Source: Himantopus leucocephalus
Lineage: Eukaryota; Chordata; Aves; Charadriiformes; Recurvirostridae
Length of the DNA: 64,000 bases
Direction: 5' to 3'
NCBI GenBank assembly: GCA_003993805.1
Contig: RSEF01000019.1
Coordinates: forward strand, 2,700,628-2,764,627
The notes under the pieces were generated by a model. It saw only the letters and a list, made by a program, of their open reading frames with translations, was not told the DNA's origin and ran no database searches. Below are positions 26,301-39,992 of the stretch, piece after piece. The translations under genes were made by a program, and so were the position numbers. The first letter of the stretch is position 1. Every line of letters starts with the position of its first letter.

Positions 26301-29198
26301 TTAGTGGTTGTTTTCTGAACCCACAACAGTGTTTTTCTAAGATTCTGGTGTGGGTCTTGCTAAACACTAGCCTCTTTCCTTTTTGTTAGTGCCAAACAAA
26401 ACCTAGCTCTAAGCTGTAGAGACTCACAGAATGATCAGTGCCTGAGCAGAGAGGCAATAGGTTTTTATCTTCTGCTTTCTGTATTTCTTAATGTCTGTAA
26501 AAGCTTTGGCAAGCTAATTTGCCATGGGAGTTTTCATCTGAATTTACCTGAAGATCTAACTGAAGTAGAACCAAAGTAGTGGGAGCCAAGTGTATATCCA
26601 ACGGAGAAGTGCTAACAAATATGCAGCACCTCAATTCAACAAACTGGCCGAGTCAACCAATGCTACTAGAAAACAATTTTCCCCTCAGCTGTGAGATTAT
26701 ACATGTATCCCATATCAAAATGGTTTCAGAGGCTGCCATGGCAATCTTAATATAAAATCAGAGTGACTGTAGAACAATATCCAACTTTTTTCTCCTCAGT
26801 TAAAAAGGATTATGGACTAGGTTTGGATATTTTCCAGATCCCTTGAAGTCTACCTTACTTTGTCAAGAGTCTTGCTGATTTGAAGGCAGAGATTATTCTA
26901 CATAATCCCTATGAAATGTGTTCTTTCACCCAAACAGCACATTCCTAGAGAAAGTTTAAGGGGGTCCTTTTCAGGCTAGTTTGCATGACACACAGGAAAT
27001 GCATAAAATCTGCATAGATGTGTTTAATGAATCATATTTTTCATGTCAGCAGTAAAATAATGGGTAATACACATAATCTTTGTACATCATCAGAATCTCA
27101 GTGTCAGGACTCTCGGATGCCAATCCAGGATTTCTTCCTGCCTGTCATGGTAGTATGGCAGTAATTTACACGTTCCTGTGTAACTGATGTAGAAGCACAG
27201 GAAACTCCCCTTCTCTGTCCATCTATTCCACCCAGCCTTGCAGTTTGAGACAGTGTGAAAACCCTTCCTGACATGTGGATGTGGTGTGAGTGCACGCTGT
27301 CTGTTACACTAGGGGCAGTGGCTGTATGCTTTGTAGGGCTCCTCTCTGCACATGCCGTTTTGTAAGATCTATCCTCAATTTCAAGGCTTAAGACAGGCTT
27401 TAGTGATTAGAAGAGACATACAAGAAAGTACTTGCTTGATTGGCAAAAGTGCAAAGATTGGGATCAGCTTCCAAAGGAAACTTCGTTATATGAATAAAAC
27501 CTATGCCTACCTCTCTTTTTTCATGCAAGTTAGCGAAAAATATTTGCATGTACAGCAAATAACTGTGCTCTCAAGACACATGGCTAAGGTAGATTTTTTT
27601 TTTTCCCCACTGTTATCATGCATGTGGGTAGATCCTGATCTAGACTCCACTTTACCTCATCAACAGAAAATTCATTTACTCAATAAAGAAGAATCTATAT
27701 GAATCTGTTCTTTGCACACTCCTGTCTTTCTGCAGTATGGCTTTTTTGTTGTTTTGCCTAATTAGTCATCTCTGAGGTTTTTAAATAAAAAAAAATCTAA
27801 ATTTGGCACAAAACTTGAGCGATCAGCTGTTCAGTAACTGGTCTCTATTTGTAAGTTGTGCTCTCATAGCATCTACTGATCCCTTGTGCTTGGACACATG
27901 ATGTTTATGTTCCTGATTAAATTAAGAACATGAATGACTGAAGGATGACTTCAGCTCATTCATAAGGAAAAAGCCTGATTTTTGAGATTATATTTGTTAG
28001 TGCACTGGCATCCCATAAAATCCATACTTTGACAGATTTCAGGGGGGGGGGTGAAAAAGAAAAGAGGGTTTGGAGATATTTTTTTTTCCTGCAACCCATT
28101 GCTGTCCGGGACCATGAGATCCATGTGAAGATTTGTACATCGTGTTTCTTGGAAGTTTATTTCCCTTTCAGAGTTAGAGCTTAAATGCAGTTGACTCTCT
28201 GTGCATGTTGTTTTCTGAGATTTTAAGTGGTCAAAGGTTGAATGTAGTCGATGTTGCATCAGCAGATTCTTTTTTCAATAATGACCACTGTGGCAACCTT
28301 TATCTCTAAGTGATGTACGAGCTCTTTTTTGACAAGCAGGTTATACAAGTTGGAGGAAGGGAAGCACCGTCTCAGGGTTGAATATTGTTCAATGCATTTC
28401 TGTAGCCTGTCCTTTTCATTAAGTGAAAAGGTATTGAAGGACTGTACTGCCCTTCTATGGAGCAGGAGTTAATCAAATTTCCTGTATGTGTGTATTCTGG
28501 CAGGAGAACAATTTCAATGTGAAAGTTTAGGCAAGTGGAACTCAACTGGTTCTTGATTTGTTGGCCTCGTGCAAGCAGGTGGGGAACTGGAGCTTGGCTT
28601 TGAGTTGCATGCTTATACACATCTGTGCTGCTTTTTGCTTTCTGATGCAGCACCAGCAGCAATTTCCCTATCATCCTGTTGCTGTCTGTAAGCACCTGAT
28701 AAGGAGGAGGAAGCACTAGCAGATAAGAAGATGGAAGCTGCCATAGTTTTCAGCCTTGAGCATTTGAAGGGGCAGCTGAGTCTTACACTGAAAATTGAGT
28801 GCTATTTTCTTGTAATACCCTTTTGGAGAGGGAGAGCCTTGAGAATGTGATGCTTCTCCCTTTTTAGTACAAAATACTAAAGTTAAAATCTTGAGGCTTG
28901 TTATGTGTTATGCTTATGACCCCGTTTATGGACTGAACACAATATAGTTTCATATAACTTACTAAGAGATGAGGTTGTCTGAGTATTTAGCTTGTTCAAA
29001 TTATTTTTTAGAATAAGACAGTACTTGGCAAAGTGGAGAGCAAGTGGGCAGTTTCCCAATAAAGTTTTGCTGTGTACAGTCAGGAATAGCAGATTTGGGC
29101 TATGAAGCCCCAGTGCCTGCTTTGCTGTTAGCATTTCCTGACCACCAGAAAGAGGGTGTCAGGGCAGTCCCTGGTTAAACAAGGTACAGTGCAATGGG
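23305..29198. other. Noncoding DNA, no gene seen
   Basis: AT-rich unique sequence. Small homopolymers occur (G/A run at 25,232-25,248; T-run at 27,594-27,604; G-run at 28,042-28,051). Open frames up to about 116 codons show no family features. Confidence 0.5.
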
Positions 29199-29213
29199 AC
29201 ACACACACACATA
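29199..29213. repeat. (AC)n microsatellite
   Basis: A short uninterrupted AC dinucleotide run of about seven units. Confidence 0.85.
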
Positions 29214-30156
29214 CTGTTCTCCTGTGTTTTGAAAGACAAAGAGCAAAGGAAAGTCAATAAGCAATCTGTCCTCTCACTCACTGTTTAGCAAATTACAGGA
29301 GAAACTAATTGTTCGTTTTCCTTTTACATTCAGTCTATTAAGGGATAAACAATTAAACTTGATGGAGGCTATAAGGCTCAAGTTCAGTGTAACAAAGTAT
29401 TGAAATACCAGTGAGGCCGATGAACCTTTTCAGAAATGTCTGTTGATGTTGTTATTTGTAAGCTTCAAAACAATTTTTAGGTGAGCAGGCGCTGGTTATA
29501 TAGCCTGTTCTTTTTACTGCTGGCACTTACTATCAGTCTATCAATATGCATGTGATCTACTCACAGAGGCATGAGAACGTGTACTAGCTCAGGGGTAATT
29601 GTTTTCCACGTGCCTGAGACAGACGACCAAACAGCTTGTTATACTGCATAGCACAAACACAAGGACACTGAACATTATTTGTTCTTCCTTCTATTTCCTC
29701 TGTATTGTCTCCAAACCTCCAGTGGAGGAAGTAGAAGTGTAGGCCTTTCTCAGTCTGGACCAAGAGCTGCCAGTGTAAGACAAGCATTGCAGATGGCAAA
29801 AATAGTCTCAGTCTTCTGGAACTATGCCTGAGCTCTGATAGGTGTGGACAGGCGGTGATGTGTCTGGCTGATACTTCTGGGATAGTCCCTGAGCTGAATA
29901 AACTTTCATCAATGCACTGATTTCTTTATTCGTGTCATGAAGAGAACATTTATCTGAGGTTCTGCTGCAGTTTGCTTAAACCAGAGCAAGTGCCCATTTA
30001 CTGTTTTTTAAATTAAAATTAAAAACAAATTGGGAACAGGCCCATCAGAGGATACGACGATGCTATTTGTGTCTAGAAGCTGAGATAGTAGTGTTCCATC
30101 ACTTTAATACATTCAGGTGCAAGAACAGGACTTCTTCTTTCCCTGATTTTGGACAG
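29214..30156. other. Noncoding DNA, no gene seen
   Basis: Unique AT-rich sequence flanking the solo LTR on its left side. No gene or other repeat is recognised. Confidence 0.5.
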
Positions 30157-30732
30157 TGTAGTGGTTGCAGCTGGGATAGAGTTGACTTTCTTACTAGCAG
30201 CTGGTATAGTGCTATGTTTTGGGTTTGCGATGGGAATACTGTTGATAGCACATTGATGGTTTTGGTTGTTGCTGAGCAGTCAAGGTCTTTTCTGCTCCTC
30301 ACACCGCCCTACCAGCAAGTAGGCTGGGAGTGCACAAAAGGTTGGGAGGGGACACAGCCGGGACAGCTGACCTCAACTGACCATAGGGGACATTCCATAC
30401 CATATGATGTCATGCTCAGCATATAAAGCTGGGGGAAGAAGGAAGGGGGGGATGTTTGGAGTTGTGGCATTTGTCTTCCCAAGTAACTGTTATGCACAAT
30501 GGAGCCCTGCTATCCTGGACGTGGCTGAACACAGGCCTGCCCATGGGATATAGTGAATGAATTCCTTGTTTTGCTTTGCTTGCATGCATGGCTTTTGCTT
30601 TACCTATTAATCTGCCTTTATCTTAACCCACAGGTTTTCTTACTTACTCTCTTCTGACTCTCTCCCCCATCCCACTGGGGGAGAGTGAGTGGCTGAGTGG
30701 TCCAAGCTGCTGGCTGGTGTTAAACCATGACA
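30157..30732 (+). mobile_element. Solitary LTR of an avian endogenous retrovirus
   Basis: A 576-bp block begins TGTAGTGGTTGCAGC and ends AACCATGACA, the TG...CA boundaries of a retroviral LTR. Its internal phrases (gctgggatagagttgactttc; gggacacagccgggacagctga; cattccataccatatgatgtc) match an LTR type I know as widespread in bird genomes. A TATA box (atataaa, 30421-30427) is preceded by an ATF/CREB-like tgatgtca (30405-30412). Near the 3' end a perfect 9-bp inverted repeat, CTCTCCCCC/GGGGGAGAG, flanks an 8-nt loop (30660-30685). The flanks gacag and gagag differ by one base, compatible with a decayed 5-bp target-site duplication. No gag, pol or env sequence and no second LTR is present within the window, so this is a recombination-derived solo LTR. 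The short open frames inside it are incidental. Confidence 0.88.
30405..30427 (+). promoter_or_regulatory. LTR core promoter: ATF/CREB-like site plus TATA box
   Basis: tgatgtca at 30405-30412 is one transition away from the palindromic CRE tgacgtca, as expected from CpG decay. It sits eight bases before the TATA box atataaa at 30421. This pairing is the U3 promoter of the LTR. Whether it is still active cannot be told from sequence. Confidence 0.6.
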
Positions 30733-33700
30733 GAGAGAAAACACATTTTTTGCCTTTTTAAAAATACGTTAATCAATTTTGGAGAATATGTTAATCAAAA
30801 CTGCATCTAAAGTAGTTAAATGCTATGAAGGAGACTTCTTCACCTATTTTGAAACTTTGATATGTGTTTCTATTGCACGTTGGGGAAAAAAATCAAAGAC
30901 AAAAGTATACATGAGTACCAGTTATGAGGTGCCATGAATCATCTTTGCAGAGCCATGAGAATGCTGTAATCACATTATTTTTAAAAGTAAGCCTGCTATT
31001 TTTCTTCATGGCCCTGCTCGATAAGTGCCTTATGCTCTCTGAGTTTACTTGGGGAAAAAAGTGCAACACTAATGTCACAGATAAATAGTTATATCTATCA
31101 CATGGTATAGAAAGCAATAAAGGAAAGAAGTAATTGCTGTTTTGTCCCCAAAGCCAAGAGTAGTTTGGCAAATTCAAGGTCAGGCAGGAGTGCTGACTAG
31201 AAGATGAGTGACTTGGTTGAGAAGAGGATGTTTGCTGCAGTGCCTGTGTTCAGACCATGTAGTTGGAGTCTTCTGTCTTTCAGAGGCCTCCTGAACAATT
31301 ATAGTGAAGCCAAGGTCACTGAAAACTGCTTGGATAATAGAACTCCATAGTAAAGGGCAGGGAATTGCTGAATAAGATAATTAATGACATTATTTGGGAA
31401 CAGGAAAGTGAGAGGGAAGGGTCAGGTGAGCTTTTCTCAACAGAAAGTTTAGCTGTGTCCTTTTCACAGCACCTGTCAACAATGCTCAATGCTACAAGGC
31501 TCAAAGGGAAAAACGTCTTTCAAACTAAACCAGCTGCATCAGACTAGGTGCAAATCTTCTGTTACATTGGCCATGGGTGCCCTATTAACATGCTACGTTT
31601 TCTCAGCTAGCCAGACTTGGAAACCACAAGTTCCATTGAAGCTGACATATGCCAGGTGTGTCTGATAGATTTTGAAAATCAAGCCAACACCTCCAAAAAC
31701 AACACAACTACTAACTTAGCTTCTGTACAATGGGAAACAAACAATGAGGGTAGTTTCTGTGCATACTTGTAATTACTACTATCTTTAACTTTTAATTTAT
31801 TCCATTTTTTAAATGTGTTATCTTGAACATCTGCTATAAAGAAATTCGGGGGTTCCAAATAACAGAAACCAATGAGATCATAGGATGAAAAACATTATGT
31901 AGTAGTGAATATTCTTTTTTTATCATACAAAGTCTAATTTCTAAGAATTACTAAAACACTCAAATGAAACCGAGAATCCCAAATTTTCTGAGCATTGTGG
32001 AAAATATTATAACTGTTTTGCTGAAGACTGATTCTTCAGTCCCAATATACATCTGAAGGTTCATGCAATGAAATGCTTGGAAGACAAAGAGTGCAAAATA
32101 CATCCTTGCTTTTCCCTAACATTGTTTTTTTTGTTGGTTTTTTTTTTGTGTGGCCATTTCACAACTGTTCCCTTAAAAAGTGAAGTCGCAGAAATGGGCA
32201 TACTTTTATGCCAGGGAAAATTCTTTGTGGCTTAGCTGCTGCAGAATTAACTGTTCTAGCATAGCTATTCCATTTTCGCTCTTTAATCTAAAATTAAAGT
32301 GACTTTTATTTTGCAGGAGTATGTTTGGAGCTGCTCTGAATAAGGAAACAACACTGAAAGGAGTGTTGTGAAATAGTTATTCTGTAGTAACTATGTAGCT
32401 CAGTTTCCCCTAGATATAGAAAGGCCTTAGTGCCTTCAGCATCTGAGCAGCTCTTTAAATAAATCAACGTATTTCATTTTTGAAATTCTGCAAAACTGAA
32501 TTTGAAAATCCAGCTGGGTTATGTATGTAAGAAGTATTTTCCATCTTTAAGGAACTTAATCTTTTTTAACATGTCTTTTCCTGATTTCAGTAGGGGAAAT
32601 TATAAGCAAACTTGAAACAAAAATAAAAAGCTAAAATGAAGCATGCAATCTAGAAATACCAGAATGTATTCTTTAAGTTCTACAAACCCCTTTGCCATCT
32701 TTCCTTCCAAGCACATACACACTGATTTCTCATGAAATATGATCCCAGTAAGTCCTGGGTTTATGGTATGTTGACAGTGACCCCAAGCATCCCATTTTTG
32801 AGGGGTTTATGTTAAGCCTTCTGGAACATATTTGTTGTCTTTCATTGCTGCCTTCAGAAATAACTTTTCAATCTATTGAGACTGAAGTTCATCTGACCGC
32901 TTTTAAGCACATGCTTCAGTTCACGTGTTCAACAGAGCCTCCAAGCACATGCCAAGTCCCTTAAATATCAGGAAGACTTTAAGAAGGGGTTAATTGTAAG
33001 CATATGCTTAAGCACTCTGGTAGAGGAGTGCAGATGACTCTTACTGTCACAGTTTTGGACATCACCTCTCTTAGTTGTACATACCACTTCTTGGCCAGAA
33101 GCTTCTGCTAATCCATTGGAATGGCAGGAGAACCACTTGTGTGCCAAGTCCTGAGCCATAGCTAGAAACTAAGCAGTTTGTAACACCAGTTCAAGCTAAG
33201 ACGCTGAGTGGCGATGTGAACTGCTCTGGAGCCAGCACAGGGGTAGTACCCTTGGCAAAGCTCCAGGGAGGACAGCAGGGTCAGTGACATCTTCCCTGGC
33301 CTTGGGCTGGGGGGCAGTGCTCACCTTCCAAAGCTCTTTGGACTTCTTGGCTTGTGCCTCTGGTGTCTCCTTTCTATTGCCTGCAAGAGAGCACGTGATT
33401 AAGTTTGGTGCCTGGGTTGTTGGTTTTGCTAGTTTTGGGGAAGCTCATCCAACATGGAAAAAAACCTATTTGTTTAAAAGGGCCTGTAATGAAAGATGAC
33501 TGCAATAATTGCAGGCTGTTAAATTTGCACATTTGAAGGTTAATTCATGTACTGCACTCAGACACAGCCAAATATCCAGGACAGATGATTCTGTTTTTAA
33601 AAATAGACTGGTTATTACAAAACAAACAAGCAAATAGAGATGAAACAGCAGAAGTCCACCTGATTCCAGTACTAGAAAAGGGTCAATGACATACAGTGGG

Positions 33701-34720
33701 GAACCTCATGCCAATTTAACTATTGCTCCTGTAGAAAGTGACAGAAACAAGTGTGTGCAGCACAAGGCTTAGGCACTAACAGTATGCTGACACTAAAACA
33801 GGGGTCCAAATTAGCTCCCTCTTTCTGAGGGGCCTTTTTTTTTTTTTTCCTGGATGTGAAACTTGTGTGTGAAAGCTTGATAAAGTAGAAAATGGGCAAG
33901 TCAAACAATTATATCCATGTCCAGGATGGTTGTTCCAGTAGTACTTCCTCAAGGCTTTCAATCAGAAAATGGAGGGCTGCATGTACAAAACAACATGTAG
34001 CACACCAGGGAGAGGGAACAAGTTTCTTGCAAATGTATACACGTGTGTCTATATGCAGAACATATCTGTGAAATGCTGACCTTTTCATTCCCCCTCCAAA
34101 GTACTGGCAGTACTAGCTGCTTCATTTCCTTTTTTGCTGTTGGCTGTGTGAGCTGCAGCAGTGTGGCCTGGCTGCTACTTTGTAGTTTGTGCTCTGAGAG
34201 CCAAATATTGGTCCCAGTGAAATTAAGTGAGTTCTGCCCTGCAAGGGAGGGGTAACTTCTCTGAGGAAGATTACAACTTGGCCTTGATAGTACCCGGTAG
34301 ATTTAGCAAGCAACATAAATACAGTGCCAGAGCTCTGTATTTCCTTCTAAACGTGGCTCTCTTGAGGGTTAGTTGGTGGGATGTGCATTTGGTTTTGCAT
34401 TTCTTAGATTTGTATGATCTTGACAGGTTTGTTGTTTTTGGCTTTTTTTTTTTTAAACCAGATACTGCATTTACACAGATCTTGAGTATATCACTTATAA
34501 AGATAATATTACACTTAGCAGACAGCTGAAGTTGAATGCAGAGTTAGGGATATGACCGGGCTGGCTGCTCACTGAGTAGAGTATTTCCCTGTGAACATTG
34601 GCTGTGGTAGACATTGGTTTTCTCTTGATAGGAGTATATGCTTTCTGCAGCAAGGAAAAGGAAGGGTATTTGGTCTTCAGCTTTCCAATTAACTGTATTT
34701 CTTTGAGTGATTTTTATTTT
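30733..34720. other. Noncoding DNA, no gene seen
   Basis: AT-rich unique sequence with T-runs at about 32,130-32,148 and 33,834-33,848. A weak ctcagtttcccctag phrase at about 32,399 resembles MIR but lacks flanking agreement. Confidence 0.5.
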
Positions 34721-34733
34721 GTGTGTGTGTGTG
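34721..34733. repeat. (GT)n microsatellite
   Basis: A short GT dinucleotide run of about six units. Confidence 0.85.
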
Positions 34734-37700
34734 CTACCCCCATGGTCTTTTCACCAGTAGAATTCAGTCCCTTTGTCTTGATCTAGATTATTGCTCTTCA
34801 GTATTTGATGAAAGGAGCCTCAGGCTCGAGGCAAATGAGAGGAGAGGCAAGATTGGAAGCAATGATGGGATGACTGATTAGTAAATAGTCTTGGATTTAT
34901 TTGGTCCAATCCTGCCTTACCTTTCTGTGGACTGCTTGCAAGTGTTCAGCAGCTCCTGCTGGGCTTGGAGAAAACTGCAGAGACCCTCTGCAGACAAGTG
35001 CTGTCCTCCATCTTGGAATGGAGGTGTTTATGCATGACTTTTAATACTAAAAAGACACCTAACCTGTGGTTTGTAGTCTTACCGAAGTCCTCCAATACTG
35101 CTAACATCTGTTAGAACAAGGCTGAGTGTTTGCCTTGCACAGCATCTCTGCTGACCCTTCTATGTCTCTACTCACATCTTTCCAAAATGGATCCACGTCA
35201 TGAAGTGGTACGTTTGGACCCACAATAGTGATTTGCGTTAGCGTTAGTAGAAAAAAACCTGCATGGTTATGCAGGAAAACACCTGGTTTTAATTTTTAAC
35301 ACTATCTTGTACTGTTAGTTTGTTCCAGAAATCATCACAAAGTTGGTGGTTTTTGTGGTGGTGGTGTGTTTTGCCCAATAATTGGGGGGGGCAGGAGAAA
35401 TCTGACCTGGTCCAATTTAAGAGTGGGGTTAGAAATATTAACTTTTTTTTTACAGTGGTTGGAGAAACTAAATAACTGATTTTTCCATTGTTGCTTTATG
35501 TAAATTATATTGTCTTCAAGGCATGACCCTAAGAAATACTGAACTTCTATATTCAATATGAGTAGGCATGAGACGTTTTCTTAATAGTGTATTCCTAATG
35601 TGTTTTCTAGGACAAAACATTAGCAGATCATGGGAGCAAACATATTCCTGCTGTTGTCTCTGGCCTTAGGTGTCTAATCTGTCTATTTCATGCACTCAGG
35701 CATGCCTCCTTTTCTTCCCTTATCTTTTTAATGAACAGTAACACAGCAGAATATAATATGTAGCCCCTTGTCTGTTCTGAGGTATAGAGCTGTAAAGAAT
35801 CTTGTTTGCAAGGTATGCTAGCTGTGGAAGAGAAGGCAAAGATGTCTCTTCAGAGATGAATGAAGGTTATAAACACAAGGTTTGAAAGGTATCCTTGATA
35901 CTTTTCGACTTAATTATATTGGTGAAACTTTTAAATATGTTCAACTCATCATCTGACTGTACGAACTTCTGTTCAACAGTGAACTGCAGAAGTCACCCTT
36001 TGCAACCTATGTTAATGTTCATCTGGCAAAGTTTTGGAATTTCATAATCATATAATTGTTACCAACATATTTTTCTTTCCCTTCTTTACTTGTCTATTAA
36101 TGGCATCTGTATTCTGCAAACATTTTTCAATATTATTTGCTGCTGCATAATAAGAAATTGTAAAAGTCAGCAAGCCTTTATTGAGAGAGAGAGTTTAAGC
36201 CATGTAGAGCCTTCTATCCGCCTGCTTGGAGAAGGAACGTATGAGTGCAGGAGTGAGTAATAAATTCTACATTTGGGTGCTGGTTGCAGCATTTTTTCTT
36301 GTGGACTTGAAATTTTCAGGGGTGGGGAGGGAAGAAACTAAACTGCAGTGCTGAAACTTGGAGGTTGCAATTAGGTCTGGCTTCTTCTCTTGTACAAAAT
36401 TTTACAATTTTCCAAGTCATTGGCATAAGCATGGAAAATAGAGAGTATAATGTATTGTTAAATCAGCTTTAGTGGAAACTTCTCATCATGAAAATGTAAT
36501 TGAAGCTATCGTTTTCATGGCAGCTTAGTGTTATAATGGCAGCATACTCCACTGATGAGTGGAATCTCAAGATTGAGAACATGCTCCCTGCTCACATCCT
36601 TGGGAAGAGAACATGACTTCAGATACAGCCATGCTCTAAAGAATGAATTTAACTCACTCAGCATATATCATCAACAGATGCAGAACAAGATAATATGGAA
36701 TGGGTAAAGCCACTTAATGCACTCTCCTTGTCTTCCTTGTTGAAGAGCGTGCAAAAGGATATTGGAGTGACAAGTGAAAATAAAGCAACCTACTTTGTTC
36801 TGGCCTGATTCGTCAAGGGCATGGTGATTGCATTGTTCTGTTGTCATTTTGAGAGGAACACTTTCTGTGCTTCCTTTGAGGTTAGCACAGTGAGTCATGA
36901 AGGAGAAGTACCCAGGTGGCTTTGAGCACATACCTGTCTCTAGCACTCTTCAGCACACTTGCACAGTAATTCCAGGCTCATAGATAGTAAAAGAACGTTC
37001 CTTCTTGAGAGGTTATTGGAAGGAATTAATCACAAGTTTCTTACTGAAATGTCTGTGTTGTAAAATGATAATTCATTAAAATCAAATGTTTTTTCAGGAG
37101 AGGGCTTGTTCTGAGACTATTCTATCACATTTTGTCTTTTAAAATCATTTTTATGGGAAAGGTTTTGACATTGTTGAAACATCTGCTTTGAACAATTTCT
37201 TTTATAAACTGTACTGTCTGAAACACATAAATGGAAGTTTAAATTGAAAAAGATAAGACAAAATGAATAGTTTCAATGAAAAAATGAAGCTGAATTTTTC
37301 ATTCTAATTTAAATGAGGAAAATATTTTTAAAATATCACATTCATATTGGCTGGAAAAGTGTTTCTCATTCTATTCTAAAAAATTACGGGATGGGAAAAG
37401 ATCTAGTTGGAAATAAGCGAGCAGAGCAAAAACAACAGTCAACTTCCGCTCTTTGTAGAAGGACTCTAACTCCTGGTATCCTAGTGTTACTGTATGAGGT
37501 TTTAGTTTACCATTCCTGGAGTATTCTGAGGACCACAAAAGTCCCTACTAGCGTTTGCCCTCAATGTGTTTGTGTATGACCTTTAAAAGTGAATTCTGCA
37601 TACCTCAATCAAAACCCCATAGGAATTCCAACTTCATAAAGATTGCAAGTTGAGTATTAAGGATTGCTTGCTGCTACTCTGCAATAAATCTGTATTTCTC

Positions 37701-39945
37701 ATCCAATTTCAGATGCAGCTGTTGCACAAAGTGATAGATTAGCATAGCAGGAACAGGCCCTTAGATTAGTTATGATACCATGAGGGCAAACTGGGTTAAT
37801 AAGCAAGTCATCTGTAAATCAGCAAAACATAGTACAAGAAAGCATGGAATAACTACAGAAAGAAATCAGTCTTTTCCCTAAATCTCTCATAACTGTTTCC
37901 ACACGTCATACTGGTAGTTAGAGGATAAGCCTGAAAATCAGAGCTGGTATAAACTAGTGCTATCCCAGGGAAGTCTAGTGAAGTTGCACTATTTCATACT
38001 AGCTTCCAAAGAGGAACTTGCACAAAAATGACCATAATATTGAAGTGACAACAATGTTATCCCTACTGCCTAAATTTGTTTCACCTACTGTTGGAGCAGG
38101 TAAAACCAGATGTAGTATATGGACCATGCTATGTCTGGGGGGCAGCCTGCGTTCTGTTTTTCAAAACTTTAGCAATGCCATTCTCTCCAGTAATCATTTC
38201 TTACAACTTACAGCAAAGGCACTTGAACAGAAGTTTCTTTTTTTCTTTTTAGAGTGACAAGGAAAAAGAAAAAAAAAACAAACCAAACAACCCAACAACT
38301 ACATCCCAAAACACTGTAGCTTTGCAGTAGTGGTCTAAACATGGTATTTTTCCTCACTATTGAGCCATTTTTGTTCAGAGAATTTGAGCCTGCATTACTA
38401 GCAAGGTACCTTTCTGATAAAGAATTTTGCCTCTATTGAGCAATGGTGTAATTGTAATAGTCTTCTTGCCTATCAGGTGAAGCTTTCTGTGATGAGCTGT
38501 TTGATGCATATCTTCTAATTTTTCATGGATACTTCCATGTTTTCAAGGAAATGTTTAAACTGAAAGTTGGGAAGAAACAGACATAAAAGGCTGTAAATAT
38601 ATGTCAATGATTCTAAATACAGAGATGACAGGTGTGCCAAAATCTGATTTTGAAGTGTGACTGAAAAGCCTTACAGGATTATGTTATGGATCTTTCTCCT
38701 ACCATAGTCAAAAAGCTATAGCCAAGCCATAATTTCCTACAAAGCTTGTACATATTTAGACTGGATTATTTAAGCAAGCGGGACACATTTTCAGGAAAAT
38801 CTTGTGAAGCAAAAGGAGAAAAAATGAAAGAAATCAGTGATTGCATTGACCCATGCTTTGGCAAATAGCCCCTCCCTCTCACCAAGTGGCAATTTCCTTG
38901 GCCTTTCCTAGCCCTTGAGTTTTACAGCTCAAAAACCTGGTGGGCAAACACAGCCTGGGACCAAAGTGTCTCTGCTAACCTTTCTTTTGATAACTGCTTG
39001 GGAAGGCTTGATGGCACAGCAGCATGCTCTAACTCTTCCTTGACCTTCTGTATATGTCTAATGCATGGGTCATTATTCCTTTCTCCCTGGGAAGTTCCCT
39101 CTGGAGTGGCTTGTAGATCAGCAAACCCTAAAGTGCAAAGCATTATCACTTGTTGCCACAAGAGTGATTGCGAACATCAAGTGAGGGACATAAAAATGTC
39201 AGTCACATAATACTGATCCACAAGTAAAGCTTATTTTGGACCGACAAATGAATTTAAGATGAGATAATGCCATAGTTTTTGAAATGGCTGTGGTGCAGCT
39301 TTTAATCTGAACTGCAGACTTGTGTCAAGGTGGTTGTGGGCTCACAGCTTGTTTGTGGACTGGTCTTCACTGTTGCTTGGAACCTCAATTAATTTATGCT
39401 TGACTGTGTTCCAGCAAGCAGTATCTGCAAGACTTTGTCTTCATCCTGTTTTCATGGCTTGTAGCTTCCAAAAAAACCCAACCAAAACCATTTTTAAATG
39501 GCACATTTTATTGCTAGGCATATAAATATTTCCAGAAGGTAATTCTTTTGTTTGTTTTTGTCTAAGTTTGATAGTGACTTGAAGCTAGTTGATGATGCTG
39601 CCTTGGAAACACAGAATCAGGAGGAGGCACAGTTCTCTGTGGACTCAGGACAACTACAGTGAAACATGCATCACCTGCCTTTAGCAGAGAGACCACAGAG
39701 CAGCACACCAAGCTTCTCAACTCTGAGCATGTGCAGCAACAGCCCTCATACAGCCATCAGCATGGACAAATGCACACCCAAGTTGAGCTAACGAAGAATT
39801 TATCAAGCAGCTGAGCTGTTTTAAAAGGCCTTGGCATATATGGGCCTGAGGTGTTTTGGAAGGGGGTTAAACAATGCAGTTGCTCGTGATAGCACAGAAT
39901 GAGATTCAAGAACCAGAAAGAGCCTTCCTGTTTTCCATCTGGGCT
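34734..39945. other. Noncoding DNA, no gene seen
   Basis: AT-rich unique sequence. Holds a (GGT)-like patch at about 35,345-35,366, an A-rich run at 38,261-38,283 and no supported exon. Confidence 0.5.
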
Positions 39946-39992
39946 AAAAAAAAAAAAAACAACCAAAAAAAAACCAAACCAAAAAAAACAAA
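39946..39992. repeat. A-rich simple repeat
   Basis: A run of 14 A residues leads into aacc/aaacc-type units and further A-runs. It could be the decayed tail of a retroposed copy inserted in plus orientation, but the sequence before it is not recognisable. It is therefore called only as low-complexity DNA. Confidence 0.85.
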
